Below, one piece after another: positions 16,848-26,700 of a stretch of DNA of 64,000 bases (its first letter is position 1; each line of letters opens with the position of its first letter). The position numbers were made by a program, and so were the translations under genes. The notes under the pieces were generated by a model. It was not told where the DNA came from and did not search any database. It saw only the letters and a list, made by a program, of their open reading frames with translations. Where the stretch lies: contig NZ_SPQS01000002.1 of NCBI RefSeq assembly GCF_004570865.1, positions 525,608 through 589,607 of the forward strand, written 5' to 3'. This DNA is from Bradyrhizobium frederickii. GTDB taxonomy: Bacteria > Pseudomonadota > Alphaproteobacteria > Rhizobiales > Xanthobacteraceae.

Positions 16848-18476
16848 TCAGAACATCCGCGAGAAGATCACGTAGAGCGTGGCCGACAGCATGATCGCGC
16901 AGGGCAGCGTCAGCACCCACGCCATCAGCAGGTTGCGGATGGTGGCCATTTGCAGGCCCGAACCATTGGCCGCCATGGTGCCGGCGACGCCCGACGACAG
17001 CACATGCGTGGTCGAGACCGGCAGGCCGAACACGTCGGCGGCGCCGATCGTGGCGGCGGCCACGAGCTCGGCCGAGGCGCCCTGCGCGTAGGTGAGGTGG
17101 CTCTTGCCGATCTTCTCACCGACGGTGATCACGATGCGCTTCCAGCCGATCATGGTGCCGAGGCCGAGCGCGATGGCGACCGCGATCTTCACCCAGTTCG
17201 GGATGAACTTGGTGGCGGCGTCGAGCGAGCCCTTGTAGGCATTCAAGGTCGCGATCTCCTCCTTGTTGAGATCGTTTTCCTTGTCCTTCATCAGGAAGCG
17301 GATCGCTTCCGAGATCATGTACATGTCGTTGCGGGTGTTGCCGACGGCCTCCGCCGGCACCTTGTTCAGCGTGCCGTATCTGGCAACCTGGTCGCCGACA
17401 TCCTTCACCAGCACGGCGAGCGAGGGATAGGTGCCCTCGTTGATGTGACGCAACGTGATGTACTGCGTCACGGCCGGACGGGGATCGCCGATGATGCTGT
17501 GGCCGGCGCCCTTCGCGGAGATCACCTTCGCGGCGGCATCCGAGGTCTTCTGGAACTGGACGATCTGGGATTCCGGCAGCGCGCGGTTGAGGGCGTAAGC
17601 CGTCGGCACGGTGCCGATCAGGATCAGCATGATCAGGCCCATGCCCTTCTGACCGTCGTTGGAGCCGTGCGCGAAGCTGACGCCGGTGCAGGTCGCGATC
17701 AGCAGGCCGCGAATCCAGAGCGGCGGCGCCTTGTTGCCTTCGGGAGCGGCGTAAAGTGCGGGGTTGCGCACGATGAACTTGAGCAGCAGCAACAGCACGG
17801 CGGCGCAGATGAAACCGAACAGCGGCGACAGCAGCAGCGCATAACCGATCTCGGTCGCCTTGGTCCAGTCCACGCCCGAAGTGCCGTCGCGGCCGCGCAT
17901 CACGGCGTTGGCGACGCCGACGCCGATGATCGAGCCGATCAGCGTGTGCGAGGAGGAGGCGGGCAGGCCGAAGAACCAGGTGCCGAGATTCCACAGGATC
18001 GCGGCGATCAGCAGCGCGAACACCATGGCGAAGCCGGCGCTGGAGCCGACCTGGAGGATCAGCTCGACCGGCAGCAGCGAGACGATGCCGAAAGCGACCG
18101 CACCGGAGGACAGGAGCACGCCGAGGAAGTTGAAGAAGCCCGACCACATCACCGCGACCTCGGCCGGCAGCGAATGGGTGTAGATCACCGTGGCCACCGC
18201 ATTGGCGGTGTCGTGGAAGCCGTTGACGAATTCAAAGCCGAGCGCGATCAGGAGCGCAACGAACAGGAGGATGTAGGGCAGGTAGGTCGTCACCCGCACG
18301 CCCGTCGCGTTGACGTCGACATAGATGCTGTAGGCGACGAACAGCAGGCCGGCGGCGAGGATGCCGAAGAACAGGATCATCGTCAGCGGATTGAAGCCCT
18401 TGTCGAGATTTGGCCGCGAGGCCGGCTGGACGGGCGCGGGATCTGCTACCGCGCGGTCGAATGCAACATCGCTCAT
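16848..18476 (-). CDS. Inorganic phosphate transporter, Pit family
   Basis: This 542-residue integral membrane phosphate/cation symporter shows the two PiT signatures: EFVNGFHDTANAVATVIYT in the first half and FAHGSNDGQKGMGLI in the second. About ten hydrophobic segments surround a long cytoplasmic loop (around residues 280-400). Start 18476 (MSDVAFDRAV) follows AAGGGGC. The N-terminal tail of about 25 residues before the first helix is longer than in E. coli PitA. The gene is monocistronic, and no Pho box was identified. Confidence 0.9.
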   Translation of the reverse strand: MSDVAFDRAVADPAPVQPASRPNLDKGFNPLTMILFFGILAAGLLFVAYSIYVDVNATGVRVTTYLPYILLFVALLIALGFEFVNGFHDTANAVATVIYTHSLPAEVAVMWSGFFNFLGVLLSSGAVAFGIVSLLPVELILQVGSSAGFAMVFALLIAAILWNLGTWFFGLPASSSHTLIGSIIGVGVANAVMRGRDGTSGVDWTKATEIGYALLLSPLFGFICAAVLLLLLKFIVRNPALYAAPEGNKAPPLWIRGLLIATCTGVSFAHGSNDGQKGMGLIMLILIGTVPTAYALNRALPESQIVQFQKTSDAAAKVISAKGAGHSIIGDPRPAVTQYITLRHINEGTYPSLAVLVKDVGDQVARYGTLNKVPAEAVGNTRNDMYMISEAIRFLMKDKENDLNKEEIATLNAYKGSLDAATKFIPNWVKIAVAIALGLGTMIGWKRIVITVGEKIGKSHLTYAQGASAELVAAATIGAADVFGLPVSTTHVLSSGVAGTMAANGSGLQMATIRNLLMAWVLTLPCAIMLSATLYVIFSRMF

Positions 18477-18574
18477 GTCTGGACGCCCCTTAACTTGCAG
18501 TTGAGGGCATTGTCCGCGACGGATTTGAAGGCTGGATGACAAGCGGCGGTTGAATACCGCTTTCTTGCCAGTAT

Positions 18575-20017
18575 TCAGGCAGCCCGCGCCGCCTTCTTCT
18601 GCAAGCTCGCGGCAATCTTCAGGTCGTCGACAAAGCGCCGATATTCCAGCGCCTTGGCTTCCGGATCAGGCAGTCGCAGCAGATAGGACGGATGCACCGT
18701 CACCAGTGCTTTTCGTCCCTCGGGAAGCTCGATGAGACGGCCGCGGGTCTTGCCGATGGGGGTGATCTTGCCGAACACGCTTTGCGCGGCGGTGGCACCC
18801 ATCGCCACGATCAGATCGGGCTGGATTGCCGCAACTTCCCGCTCGTACCATTGCCGGCAGGCGCGGATCTCCGGCGTATTCGGCTTCTGGTGCAGGCGGA
18901 TCTTTCCGCGCGGCACGAATTTGAAGTGCTTGACCGCATTGGTGACATAGACCTTCTTACGGTCCACGCCGGCTTCCTCCAGCGCACGGTCCAGCATCTG
19001 GCCGGCCGGGCCGACGAAGGGATGGCCGGCGAGGTCTTCCTTGTCGCCGGGCTGCTCGCCGACCAGCATGATATTGGCGGACTTCGGGCCTTCGCCGAAC
19101 ACGGTCTGGGTCGCGTCCTTGTAGAGATGGCAGGCGCGGCAATGCGCGGCCTCCTCGCGGAGGGTTTCGAGATCGTCGGCAGCGGGCTTGCGTTTCATCG
19201 GTGCCTCCGGCCGCTTCTGGGGCTTGTGCGGATCGGTTGCGGCGTTGGCGATCATGGCGCCGGTCATGCGCTCGGCGTCTTCGATCAAGGGCTTAATGAT
19301 CGAAGCCTCGGGCAGGTTCCTCCAGTATTTCTTGGGCATCTCGGCCTGCATCGCCTTCACCTTGAGCCGTGCCGGATTGAAGATGCTGGCGTAGTAACGC
19401 CGCCAGGTTTCTTCCAGCCGGTCTTCGCTCGGTGCTTCGCTCCTGCTGACGCCTGGCGTGAACGAAAGTGCGTGGCCATCCCAATGCGCGCAGAGGTCCG
19501 GGGTCAGGATCGACCAGGGCATGTCGGCAAAGCGTTTTGCGAAGAACGGCGCGGCGAGCTCGACGATGTGATGCTCCGGCTCGAACCAGGCGACGTAATG
19601 CGCCTCGCGTTCCCTGCCGATCTCGCGGAAGCGCACGAAGGCATGCATCTTGTGCTCGTCGCGATGGACCGCTCTCGCCATGGCGGTGACTTGCGCGACG
19701 TCAGGATCGGTCGCGACGTCGATGAGGTCGTGACTGTCCTTCAGCCGAAACAGCAGCCGGTAGAGGATGGCAAAGCGCTCGGGATCGCGGTGCAGGATCG
19801 CTGCTTTGGCGAGCTCGATGAATTTGCCTGATACGGTGAAGGTGCCGTCGTTCACTTCGAGGATCGGTGATGGCGCGGGCGGGGCGAACAGCTCGGCTTC
19901 GCCGCCTTGCACGGTCCAGGTGACATCGTACGGCTGCACGTGATGAAGCACGAGGTGACGCGCGGCTTTGCGCCAGCCGTCGAAATCGATTTCGGTGTCG
20001 AGGGTGATGTACTGCAT
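18575..20017 (-). CDS. UdgX-type uracil-DNA glycosylase fused to a TIGR03915/DUF4130 domain
   Basis: A 480-residue two-domain protein. Residues 1-250 (MQYITLDTEIDFDGWRKAARHLV..., YVAWFEPEHHIVELAAPFFAKRF) are the SAM-associated DNA-metabolism domain. Residues about 275-480 are a uracil-DNA glycosylase with Cys-rich start (HCRACHLYKDATQTVFGEGP), motif GEQPGDKEDLAGHPFVGPAG, a UdgX-like loop NAVKHFKFVPRGKIRLHQKP and the late HPSYLLR motif. UdgX proteins bind uracil DNA covalently through a loop histidine; a His is kept here (KIRLH in place of the KRRIH I recall from mycobacteria). It overlaps the upstream radical-SAM gene by one base (TGATG). Confidence 0.88.
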   Translation of the reverse strand: MQYITLDTEIDFDGWRKAARHLVLHHVQPYDVTWTVQGGEAELFAPPAPSPILEVNDGTFTVSGKFIELAKAAILHRDPERFAILYRLLFRLKDSHDLIDVATDPDVAQVTAMARAVHRDEHKMHAFVRFREIGREREAHYVAWFEPEHHIVELAAPFFAKRFADMPWSILTPDLCAHWDGHALSFTPGVSRSEAPSEDRLEETWRRYYASIFNPARLKVKAMQAEMPKKYWRNLPEASIIKPLIEDAERMTGAMIANAATDPHKPQKRPEAPMKRKPAADDLETLREEAAHCRACHLYKDATQTVFGEGPKSANIMLVGEQPGDKEDLAGHPFVGPAGQMLDRALEEAGVDRKKVYVTNAVKHFKFVPRGKIRLHQKPNTPEIRACRQWYEREVAAIQPDLIVAMGATAAQSVFGKITPIGKTRGRLIELPEGRKALVTVHPSYLLRLPDPEAKALEYRRFVDDLKIAASLQKKAARAA

Positions 20018-21279
20018 CAGAAGCCAAACCCCAGTTGCGTTGCCTTCGGCTTGAACCGGTCGATCAGCCGCGCGTCGTCGAGACGGTGTGGCGACGGCCG
20101 GTGATCGCCGAGGACGATGAACGGCATCGCCTTGCTGCGGGGCACATGCAGCCGCGCGAGATCGGCGAGGCGGATCGTGGTGGTGCGCCGTGTCGCGATG
20201 ATGCGTTCGACCGCCTTGGTGCCGAAGCCCGGCACGCGCAGCAATTCCTCGCGGCTGGCACGGTTGACGTCGAGCGGGAAGCGGTCGCGGTGGCGCAGCG
20301 CCCAGGCGAGCTTTGGATCGATCTCGAGCGGCAGCATGGCGCTGTCGTCGACGATCTCGCCGACGTCGAAGCCGTAGAACCGCATCAGCCAGTCGGCCTG
20401 GTAGAGCCTGTGCTCGCGCAGCAGCGGTGGCTGCACCAGAGGCAAAGCGCGGCTTGCGTCGGGGATCGGGCTGAAGGCGGAATAATAGACGCGCCGCAGC
20501 CGGTAGGCGCCGTAGAGATTGGCGCTTGTGTGGAGAATGGTGTGGTCGGAAGCGCTGTCTGCGCCGACGATCATCTGCGTGCTCTGGCCGGCCGGCGCGA
20601 AGCGTTGCGGCTTGGCCTTCGTCTTTGCGCTGCGGCCTTCCTCGGCCTCGTCCAGCTTCAATCGCAGCCGGCCCATGGTGCGGCGGATCGCGCGCACGTC
20701 TTTCTCGGGCGCGAATTGCTGCAGGCTGGTCTCCTCGGGCATCTCGATGTTGATGGAGAGGCGGTCGGCATATTTGCCGGCTTCCGCGATCAGCGCATCG
20801 TCGGCCTCGGGAATGGTCTTCAGATGGATGTAGCCGCGGAAGTGATGCTCCTCGCGCAGTTTTCGCGCGACACTCACCACCTGCTCCATCGTGTAGTCGG
20901 GGCTGCGGATGATGCCGGAAGAGAGAAACAGGCCCTCGATGTAATTGCGCCGGTAGAAGTCGAGCGTCAGCTTGACCACCTCCTCGATGGTGAAGCGGGC
21001 GCGCGGCACGTTGGAGGAGGCGCGGTTGACGCAATAAAGACAGTCGTAATTGCAGGCGTTGGTCAGCAGCACCTTGAGCAGCGAGATGCAGCGTCCGTCC
21101 GGCGCATAGGAATGGCAGATGCCCATGCCGGGGGCGGTCGAGCCCATGCCCTTGCCGTCGCTGGAATCCCGCTTTTCGGTGCCGCTGGAGGCGCAGGACG
21201 CGTCGTACTTGGCGGCATCGGCCAGGATTTCCAGCTTGCGTTGCACGTCCATGTTTTGAATCCCGTTGATTCCGTTCAT
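20017..21279 (-). CDS. Putative DNA modification/repair radical SAM protein (TIGR03916)
   Basis: This 420-residue radical SAM enzyme has its cluster motif at CNYDCLYCVNRASS (about residue 85). The C-terminal part carries a helix-hairpin-helix DNA-binding segment (REELLRVPGFGTKAVERIIATRR). The family is always paired with the TIGR03915 domain, as here. The reaction is unknown; a DNA-lesion or modified-base substrate is inferred from the HhH and the glycosylase partner. The start could be 21279 or 21252 (MDVQRKLEILADAAKYDASC, the conserved beginning). It diverges from imuA across a LexA box, so SOS control of both directions is plausible. Confidence 0.87.
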   Translation of the reverse strand: MNGINGIQNMDVQRKLEILADAAKYDASCASSGTEKRDSSDGKGMGSTAPGMGICHSYAPDGRCISLLKVLLTNACNYDCLYCVNRASSNVPRARFTIEEVVKLTLDFYRRNYIEGLFLSSGIIRSPDYTMEQVVSVARKLREEHHFRGYIHLKTIPEADDALIAEAGKYADRLSINIEMPEETSLQQFAPEKDVRAIRRTMGRLRLKLDEAEEGRSAKTKAKPQRFAPAGQSTQMIVGADSASDHTILHTSANLYGAYRLRRVYYSAFSPIPDASRALPLVQPPLLREHRLYQADWLMRFYGFDVGEIVDDSAMLPLEIDPKLAWALRHRDRFPLDVNRASREELLRVPGFGTKAVERIIATRRTTTIRLADLARLHVPRSKAMPFIVLGDHRPSPHRLDDARLIDRFKPKATQLGFGF

Positions 21280-21303
21280 GAATCCGAAAGCGCGCCAATT
21301 CGA

Positions 21304-21332
21304 TTGACTCTCCGCGCGCCGTTAGCTTTATA
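21304..21332 (+). promoter_or_regulatory. Candidate sigma-70 promoter for imuA-imuB-dnaE2
   Basis: TTGACT at 21304-21309 and TTTATA at 21327-21332 are separated by 17 nt, a near-consensus pair in an unusually AT-rich patch. The LexA box begins 4 bp downstream of the -10, the expected place for repression. Confidence 0.6.
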
Positions 21333-21335
21333 TTA

Positions 21336-21350
21336 GAACATATCATGAAC
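21336..21350. promoter_or_regulatory. LexA (SOS) operator
   Basis: GAAC-N7-GAAC is present (GAACATATCATGAAC), the reverse complement of the alphaproteobacterial LexA box GTTC-N7-GTTC. It lies 66 bp before the chosen imuA start and 57 bp before the divergent radical-SAM gene. The imuA-imuB-dnaE2 cassette is a classical LexA target, which supports the call. Confidence 0.9.
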
Positions 21351-21415
21351 AAATGAGCCAGCCGCTGGTTCTTCTTTTGAAGACCACGGCACCACTTCCT
21401 GAAGGAGCGGCGAGC

Positions 21416-22222
21416 ATGAGCGGCGCACGTATGAGCGCGCTTGCGATCTTGCGCGGCCAGATCGAGCGCATCCAGACCGCGGAGATCGTGCATCAGCACG
21501 ATCGGGTGGCGCTCGGCCATGGCCAGGCCGATGGCGCGCTGAAGGGCGGACTCGCGCGTGCGGCGATCCACGAGGTGTTTTGCGAGGGGCGCCAGGGCGT
21601 GGCCGCAACGGGTTTTGTCATGGGGCTTGCGGGGCGCGTGGCGGCGCGCAAGCCGCTGCTGTGGGTGCGGCAGGATTTTTCGGAAGTGGAAACAGGCGCG
21701 CTGTCGATGAGCGGGCTCAGAGAGCTCGGCCTCGATCCGCGCCGCGTGGTGACGGTCCGCGCCGCCGATGTCGAGAGCGCGCTGCGCACCTCGGCCGATG
21801 CGCTTGCCTGCGACGCGCTGGGCGCCGTCGTGCTCGAGCTCTGGGGCGAGACCAGGCAGTTCGATCTCGTGGCGAGCCGCAAGCTGACGCTGGCCGCGCA
21901 GAGCTCCGGCGTCACCGGCCTGATGCTGCGCATGGCCGCGCAACCTTTGCCGTCGACTGCGGAGACGCGATGGATGCTGCGCGCGGCGCATTCGCCGCCG
22001 GGACCGGCTTCAATGCCTGCGGCGCCTTGGAGCGTTTGGGGCGCGCCGCGCTTCGATGCCACGCTCTTGCGCAATCGTCATGGCCCCTGCGGCCGGTGGA
22101 TCATGGAATGGAATTGTGATGAGTGCCAGTTCAGCGAGCCGTCGACGTATTCTCAGCCTGTGGCTGCCGCGCCTGCCGATCGACAGGATTCAGCGGTTTT
22201 TCAACAGCGCCGGGCTGGGTAA
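21416..22222 (+). CDS. imuA: Mutagenesis accessory protein ImuA
   Basis: The product is a 268-residue RecA/SulA-like protein of the SOS mutasome, which acts with ImuB and DnaE2 in translesion synthesis. The start at 21416 (MSGARMSALAILRGQIERIQTAEIV) has an excellent GAAGGAG site 8 nt upstream; an in-frame ATG at 21353 directly after the LexA box has none. The body shows the degenerate RecA-like core (HEVFCEGRQGVAATGFVMGLAGRVA, PLLWVRQDFSEVETGALS). The C-terminus ends in a Pro/Ala-rich tail that overlaps imuB by 104 bp in another frame. Confidence 0.92.
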   Translation: MSGARMSALAILRGQIERIQTAEIVHQHDRVALGHGQADGALKGGLARAAIHEVFCEGRQGVAATGFVMGLAGRVAARKPLLWVRQDFSEVETGALSMSGLRELGLDPRRVVTVRAADVESALRTSADALACDALGAVVLELWGETRQFDLVASRKLTLAAQSSGVTGLMLRMAAQPLPSTAETRWMLRAAHSPPGPASMPAAPWSVWGAPRFDATLLRNRHGPCGRWIMEWNCDECQFSEPSTYSQPVAAAPADRQDSAVFQQRRAG

Positions 22223-23714
22223 AGCCAATCATGAGCCGAGCATCGTCGTCATCAAGGACAATAATGCGCTTGTGATCCATGCGCTGGACGAGGCCGCCGA
22301 GCGCCTCGGCCTGTACATCGGTCAGCCGCTGGCGAATGCGCGGGCGATGTGTCCGGATCTGAAAGTGTTCGACGCCGATGTCGCGGCCGATGCGAAGACG
22401 CTCAGCGATGTCGCCGATTGGTGCGACCGCTTCACGCCGCTGGTGGCGCTCGATCCGCCGCATGGGCTGTTCCTCGATATCACCGGCTGCGCGCATCTGT
22501 TCGGCGGCGAGGCTGCGCTGCTCACGACGCTGGTTCGTGCGCTCGCTCGCCAGGGCTTTGCCGTCGGTGCGGCAATCGCCGGCACGTCGATCTGCGCGCG
22601 TACGCTGACGCGGCAGGCATCTAGCAGCATCGTCGCCGACGGCGGCGAGGCGGCGGCGATCGAGCGGTTTCCGGTGTCCGCGCTCGGTGCGGGCGAGGCC
22701 ATCACCACCGGCCTGCGCCGCGCCGGCCTGAAGACCATCGGCGACGTCGCCTCACGCGCGCCGAGCGAGATCACGGCGCGGTTCGGCGCCCGGTTCTCCA
22801 CGCTGCTCGCGCATGCGCTGGGGCAGGGCGATGCGCCGATCAGCCCGCGCAAGCCGCTGCCCGATTACATCGTGGAGAAGCGCTTCGCCGAGCCGATCGC
22901 AACCGACACCATGATTGCGATGACGCTGTCGCGGCTCGCCGACATGCTGATCGCATCGATGGAGAAACAGGGCAAAGGCGCGCGCAGGCTCGAAGCCGCC
23001 TTCTTCCGCACCGACGGCGTGGTGCGCGCGATCATGGTCGAGACCGGACGTCCGGTGACGAAAAGCGCGGTGATCGACCGCCTGTTCCGCGAGCGTCTCG
23101 ATGCGCTCGCCGATCCGCTCGATCCCGGCTTCGGCTTCGACATGGTGCGCCTGTCGGCGAGCCGCACCGAGATCGTGGTGCAGGAGCAGCGCGATCTCGA
23201 CGCCCATGTCCACGACAATGACGAGCTCGCCGCGCTGATCGACCGCATCGCCGCGCGCATCGGAGGAAAACGCGTCGTCGTGCATCTGCCTGAGGATACC
23301 CATATTCCCGAATGTGCAGTGATGGCCGCCCCGGCGCAGCATCATCTTGCTGCCGCCATGCAGGCCGAATGGCCCGCACGTGTCGAGAGCGAGCCGCCGC
23401 TGCGTCCCTTAAGGCTGTTCGACAAGCCGGAGCCGATCAAGGTGCCGTTCGCGGCCGTGCCGGATGGTCCGCCGCATCAATTCACCTGGCGCCGCGCGCT
23501 GCATGCCGTGGTGCGGGTGGAGGGGCCCGAGCGCATCGCGATGGAATGGTGGCGGCAGGACGGCAAGCAGCTGACGCGGGATTATTTCCGCATCGAGGAT
23601 GCCGAGGGCCTGCGCTTCTGGATCTTTCGCGACGGTCTTTACGAGGGGGAAGTGTTCGATGGCGACGGCAAGCCCGCCTCGCCCGGCTGGTATGTGCACG
23701 GTCTCTTCGCATGA
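22119..23714 (+). CDS. imuB: Y-family polymerase-like protein ImuB
   Basis: The product is a 531-residue DinB-like protein that is catalytically inactive in characterised homologs and bridges ImuA, DnaE2 and the beta clamp. The N-terminal RILSLWLPRLPIDRIQR replaces the acidic polymerase motif, as is usual for ImuB. An HhH-like segment (GLRRAGLKTIGDVASRAPSEITARFG, about residues 195-220) and a little-finger-like region follow. The C-terminus carries DYFRIEDAEGLRFWIFRDGLYEG, typical of ImuB tails. Start 22119 (MSASSASRRRILSLW) is chosen by homology. The stop overlaps the dnaE2 start (ATGA). Confidence 0.93.
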   Translation: MSASSASRRRILSLWLPRLPIDRIQRFFNSAGLGKANHEPSIVVIKDNNALVIHALDEAAERLGLYIGQPLANARAMCPDLKVFDADVAADAKTLSDVADWCDRFTPLVALDPPHGLFLDITGCAHLFGGEAALLTTLVRALARQGFAVGAAIAGTSICARTLTRQASSSIVADGGEAAAIERFPVSALGAGEAITTGLRRAGLKTIGDVASRAPSEITARFGARFSTLLAHALGQGDAPISPRKPLPDYIVEKRFAEPIATDTMIAMTLSRLADMLIASMEKQGKGARRLEAAFFRTDGVVRAIMVETGRPVTKSAVIDRLFRERLDALADPLDPGFGFDMVRLSASRTEIVVQEQRDLDAHVHDNDELAALIDRIAARIGGKRVVVHLPEDTHIPECAVMAAPAQHHLAAAMQAEWPARVESEPPLRPLRLFDKPEPIKVPFAAVPDGPPHQFTWRRALHAVVRVEGPERIAMEWWRQDGKQLTRDYFRIEDAEGLRFWIFRDGLYEGEVFDGDGKPASPGWYVHGLFA

Positions 23715-26700
23715 ATGCTCCCGCTTATGCCGAGATCGGCATCACCACCAACTTCTCCTTCCTGCGCGGCGGCTCGGATCCGCGCGCCTATGTGCATCAG
23801 GCCAGCGAGCTCGGCATTCCCGCGATCGGCATCGCCGACCACAACACGCTCGCCGGCGTGGTGCGGGCCTACAAGGAGCTCGACAATGACAAGGTGCTGC
23901 ACAAGCCGAAGCTGCTGATCGGCGCACGCGTCGTCTTCATCGACGGCACGCCCGACATTTTTGTCTATCCGCGCGACCGCGCCGCCTATGGCCGGCTGTG
24001 CCAGCTCCTGACCCGAGGCAAGCGCGGCGACGACGTCACGCGGATCGAGAAGGGGGAGTGCCGTCTCAGCTTCGCCGATCTGCTGGAATTTTCCGAAGGC
24101 CAGCTCCTGATCCTGACGCTGCCGCATCGCTTCGACCCGGCCCAGGCGCTGGACGTTCTTGCGCAGCTGAAGGCCGGCCGCGCCGAAGGCGTGTGGCTGG
24201 CGGCGAGCCTGGTCTATCGCGGCGACGACCGGCGCCGGCTGGCGCGGCTCGATGATCTCGCGATGAAAGCAAAGGTGCCGCTGCTCGCGACCAACGAGGT
24301 GCTGTATCACGATCCCGGCCGCCGTCCGCTGCAGGATGTGCTGACCTGTATCCGGGAAAAGACCACGATCGAGGCTGTGGGGCGGAAGCTGGAAGCCAAT
24401 GCCGAACGGTTCCTGAAGACGCCGCGCGAGATGGCGCGTCTGTTCCGCGATTTTCCCAATGCGATCGCGGAGACCATGCGCTTTGCGGACGCAATCGAGT
24501 TTTCACTCGATCAGCTCAAATACCAATATCCGGACGAGCCGGTGCCGCCGGGCAAGACCGCACAGGGGCATCTGGAGGATCTGACCTGGGCGGGTGTCGA
24601 GAAGTATTTCGACGGCAAGATCGACGACAAGCTGCGGGCGACGCTCAACAAGGAACTCGCGCTGATCGCCGAGCTGAAATACGCGCATTATTTCCTCACC
24701 GTGCATGACATCGTGCACTATGCGCGCAGCCAGAACATTCTGTGTCAGGGACGGGGATCGGCGGCGAATTCGGCCGTGTGCTACGTGCTCGGCATCACCT
24801 CGGTCGATCCGACCAAGGTCGATCTGCTGTTCGAGCGCTTCATCTCCAAGGAGCGGCTGGAGCCGCCCGACATCGACGTCGATTTCGAGCATTCGCGGCG
24901 CGAGGAGGTGATGCAATATGTCTATCGCCGCTACGGTCGCCACCGCGCCGCGATCATCGCGACCGTGATCCATTACCGCCCGCGCAGCGCCATTCGCGAC
25001 GTCGGCAAGGCGCTCGGCCTGACCGAGGACGTCACCGCCGCGCTCGCCGACACCGTCTGGGGCAGCTGGGGCAAGGGCCTCAACGACATGCAGGTCCGGC
25101 AGGCCGGGCTCGATCCCAAAAATCCCATGATCAACCTCGCGGTCGAGCTTGCGACCGAGCTGATCGAATTCCCGCGCCATCTGTCCCAGCATGTCGGCGG
25201 CTATGTGCTGACCCAGGACCGGCTCGACACCTATGTGCCGATCGGCAACGCCGCGATGGATGACCGCACCTTCATCGAATGGGACAAGGACGACGTCGAC
25301 GCGCTTCATATGATGAAGGTCGACGTGCTGGCGCTGGGCATGCTGACCTGCATCAGGAAGTGTTTCGATCTGATCGACCAGCACAAGGGTGAGCGTTTTG
25401 TGCTTGCGAGCGTTCCTCAGGACGATCCCAGGGTTTACGACATGCTGTGTGCCGGGGAGTCGCTCGGCGTCTTCCAGGTCGAGAGCCGTGCGCAGATGAA
25501 CATGCTGCCCCGCCTGAAGCCGCGGACCTTCTACGATCTCGTCATCGAGGTCGCGATCGTGCGGCCGGGTCCCATCCAGGGCGACATGGTGCATCCTTAT
25601 TTGCGGCGGCGGAACGGGCTTGAGAAGGTGAGCTATCCCTCGCCGTCGCCGGAGCATGGCGACAAGGACGAGCTCTACAAGGTGCTGCACAAGACGCTGG
25701 GAGTGCCCCTGTTCCAGGAGCAGGCGATGCGGATTGCGATCGAAGCGGCACATTTCACCTCCGAGGAAGCCAATGGCCTGCGCCGCTCGATGGCGACTTT
25801 CCGCAATGTCGGCACCATCGGCCAATACGAGGAGAAGCTGATCGGCAATATGGTGGCGCGCGGCTACGACTCCAACTTCGCCAGAAGCTGCTTCGACCAG
25901 ATCAAGGGGTTCGGCTCCTACGGTTTCCCGGAGAGCCACGCTGCGAGCTTTGCGCAGCTCGTCTACATCTCGTCATGGCTGAAGCATTATCACCCGGATG
26001 CGTTCTGCTGCGGCCTCCTGAACTCGCAGCCGATGGGGTTTTACGCCCCGGCGCAGATTGTCGGCGACGCCCGCAAGAACGGCGTCGAGGTCCGCGACAT
26101 CGACGTGTCCTACAGCTTTGCGCAAAACACGCTGGAGGAGGGGAGCGGCAGATACTGCGCCGTCCGTCTTGGCTTCCGCCAGATCGACGGATTCCACTGG
26201 CTGGACGAGGATGAGGAGAGGCTGAAGCGCTCTCAGTCGTCATTCCGGGGCGCGCGTAGCGCGAGCCTGGAATCCGTCGGGCCGCATGCGCCTGGCGGAA
26301 TGGATTCTCAGATGCGCAATTGCGCATCAGAGCTCGACGCTAACGCGTCGCCCCGGAATGACAATGCGGAGAAATCGGGAGACTGGGCCGACCGCATCGT
26401 CGCGGCCCGCAACCGCCGCCCCTTCACCTCACTGGAAGATTTTGCCCGCGACACCGGCCTGCCCAAGCGCGCGCTGATCCTGCTGGCGGATGCCGACGCG
26501 TTCCGCTCGCTCGGGCTCGACCGCCGCGAGGCGCTGTGGCAGGTGCGGCGGCTGCCTGACGACGTGCCGCTGCCGCTGTTCGAGGCGGCCACCGCGCGCG
26601 AGCAGCCGGACGAGCATGCCAAGCCGCTGCCGCTGATGCCGCGCGCCGAGCAGGTGGTCGCGGACTACCAGACCATCCGGCTGTCGCTGAAGGGCCATCC

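Noticed and set aside
21353..21415. Earlier ATG for imuA at 21353
   Set aside because: It is only 3 bp from the LexA box, would lie at or before the expected leader and has no ribosome site. The ATG at 21416 has a strong GAAGGAG.
18575..21991. A single 1138-residue protein reading through the UdgX gene and the region of the radical-SAM gene
   Set aside because: The part beyond 20017 is out of frame with the radical-SAM protein and has no recognisable content. The UdgX gene starts at MQYITLDTE directly at the upstream stop codon.
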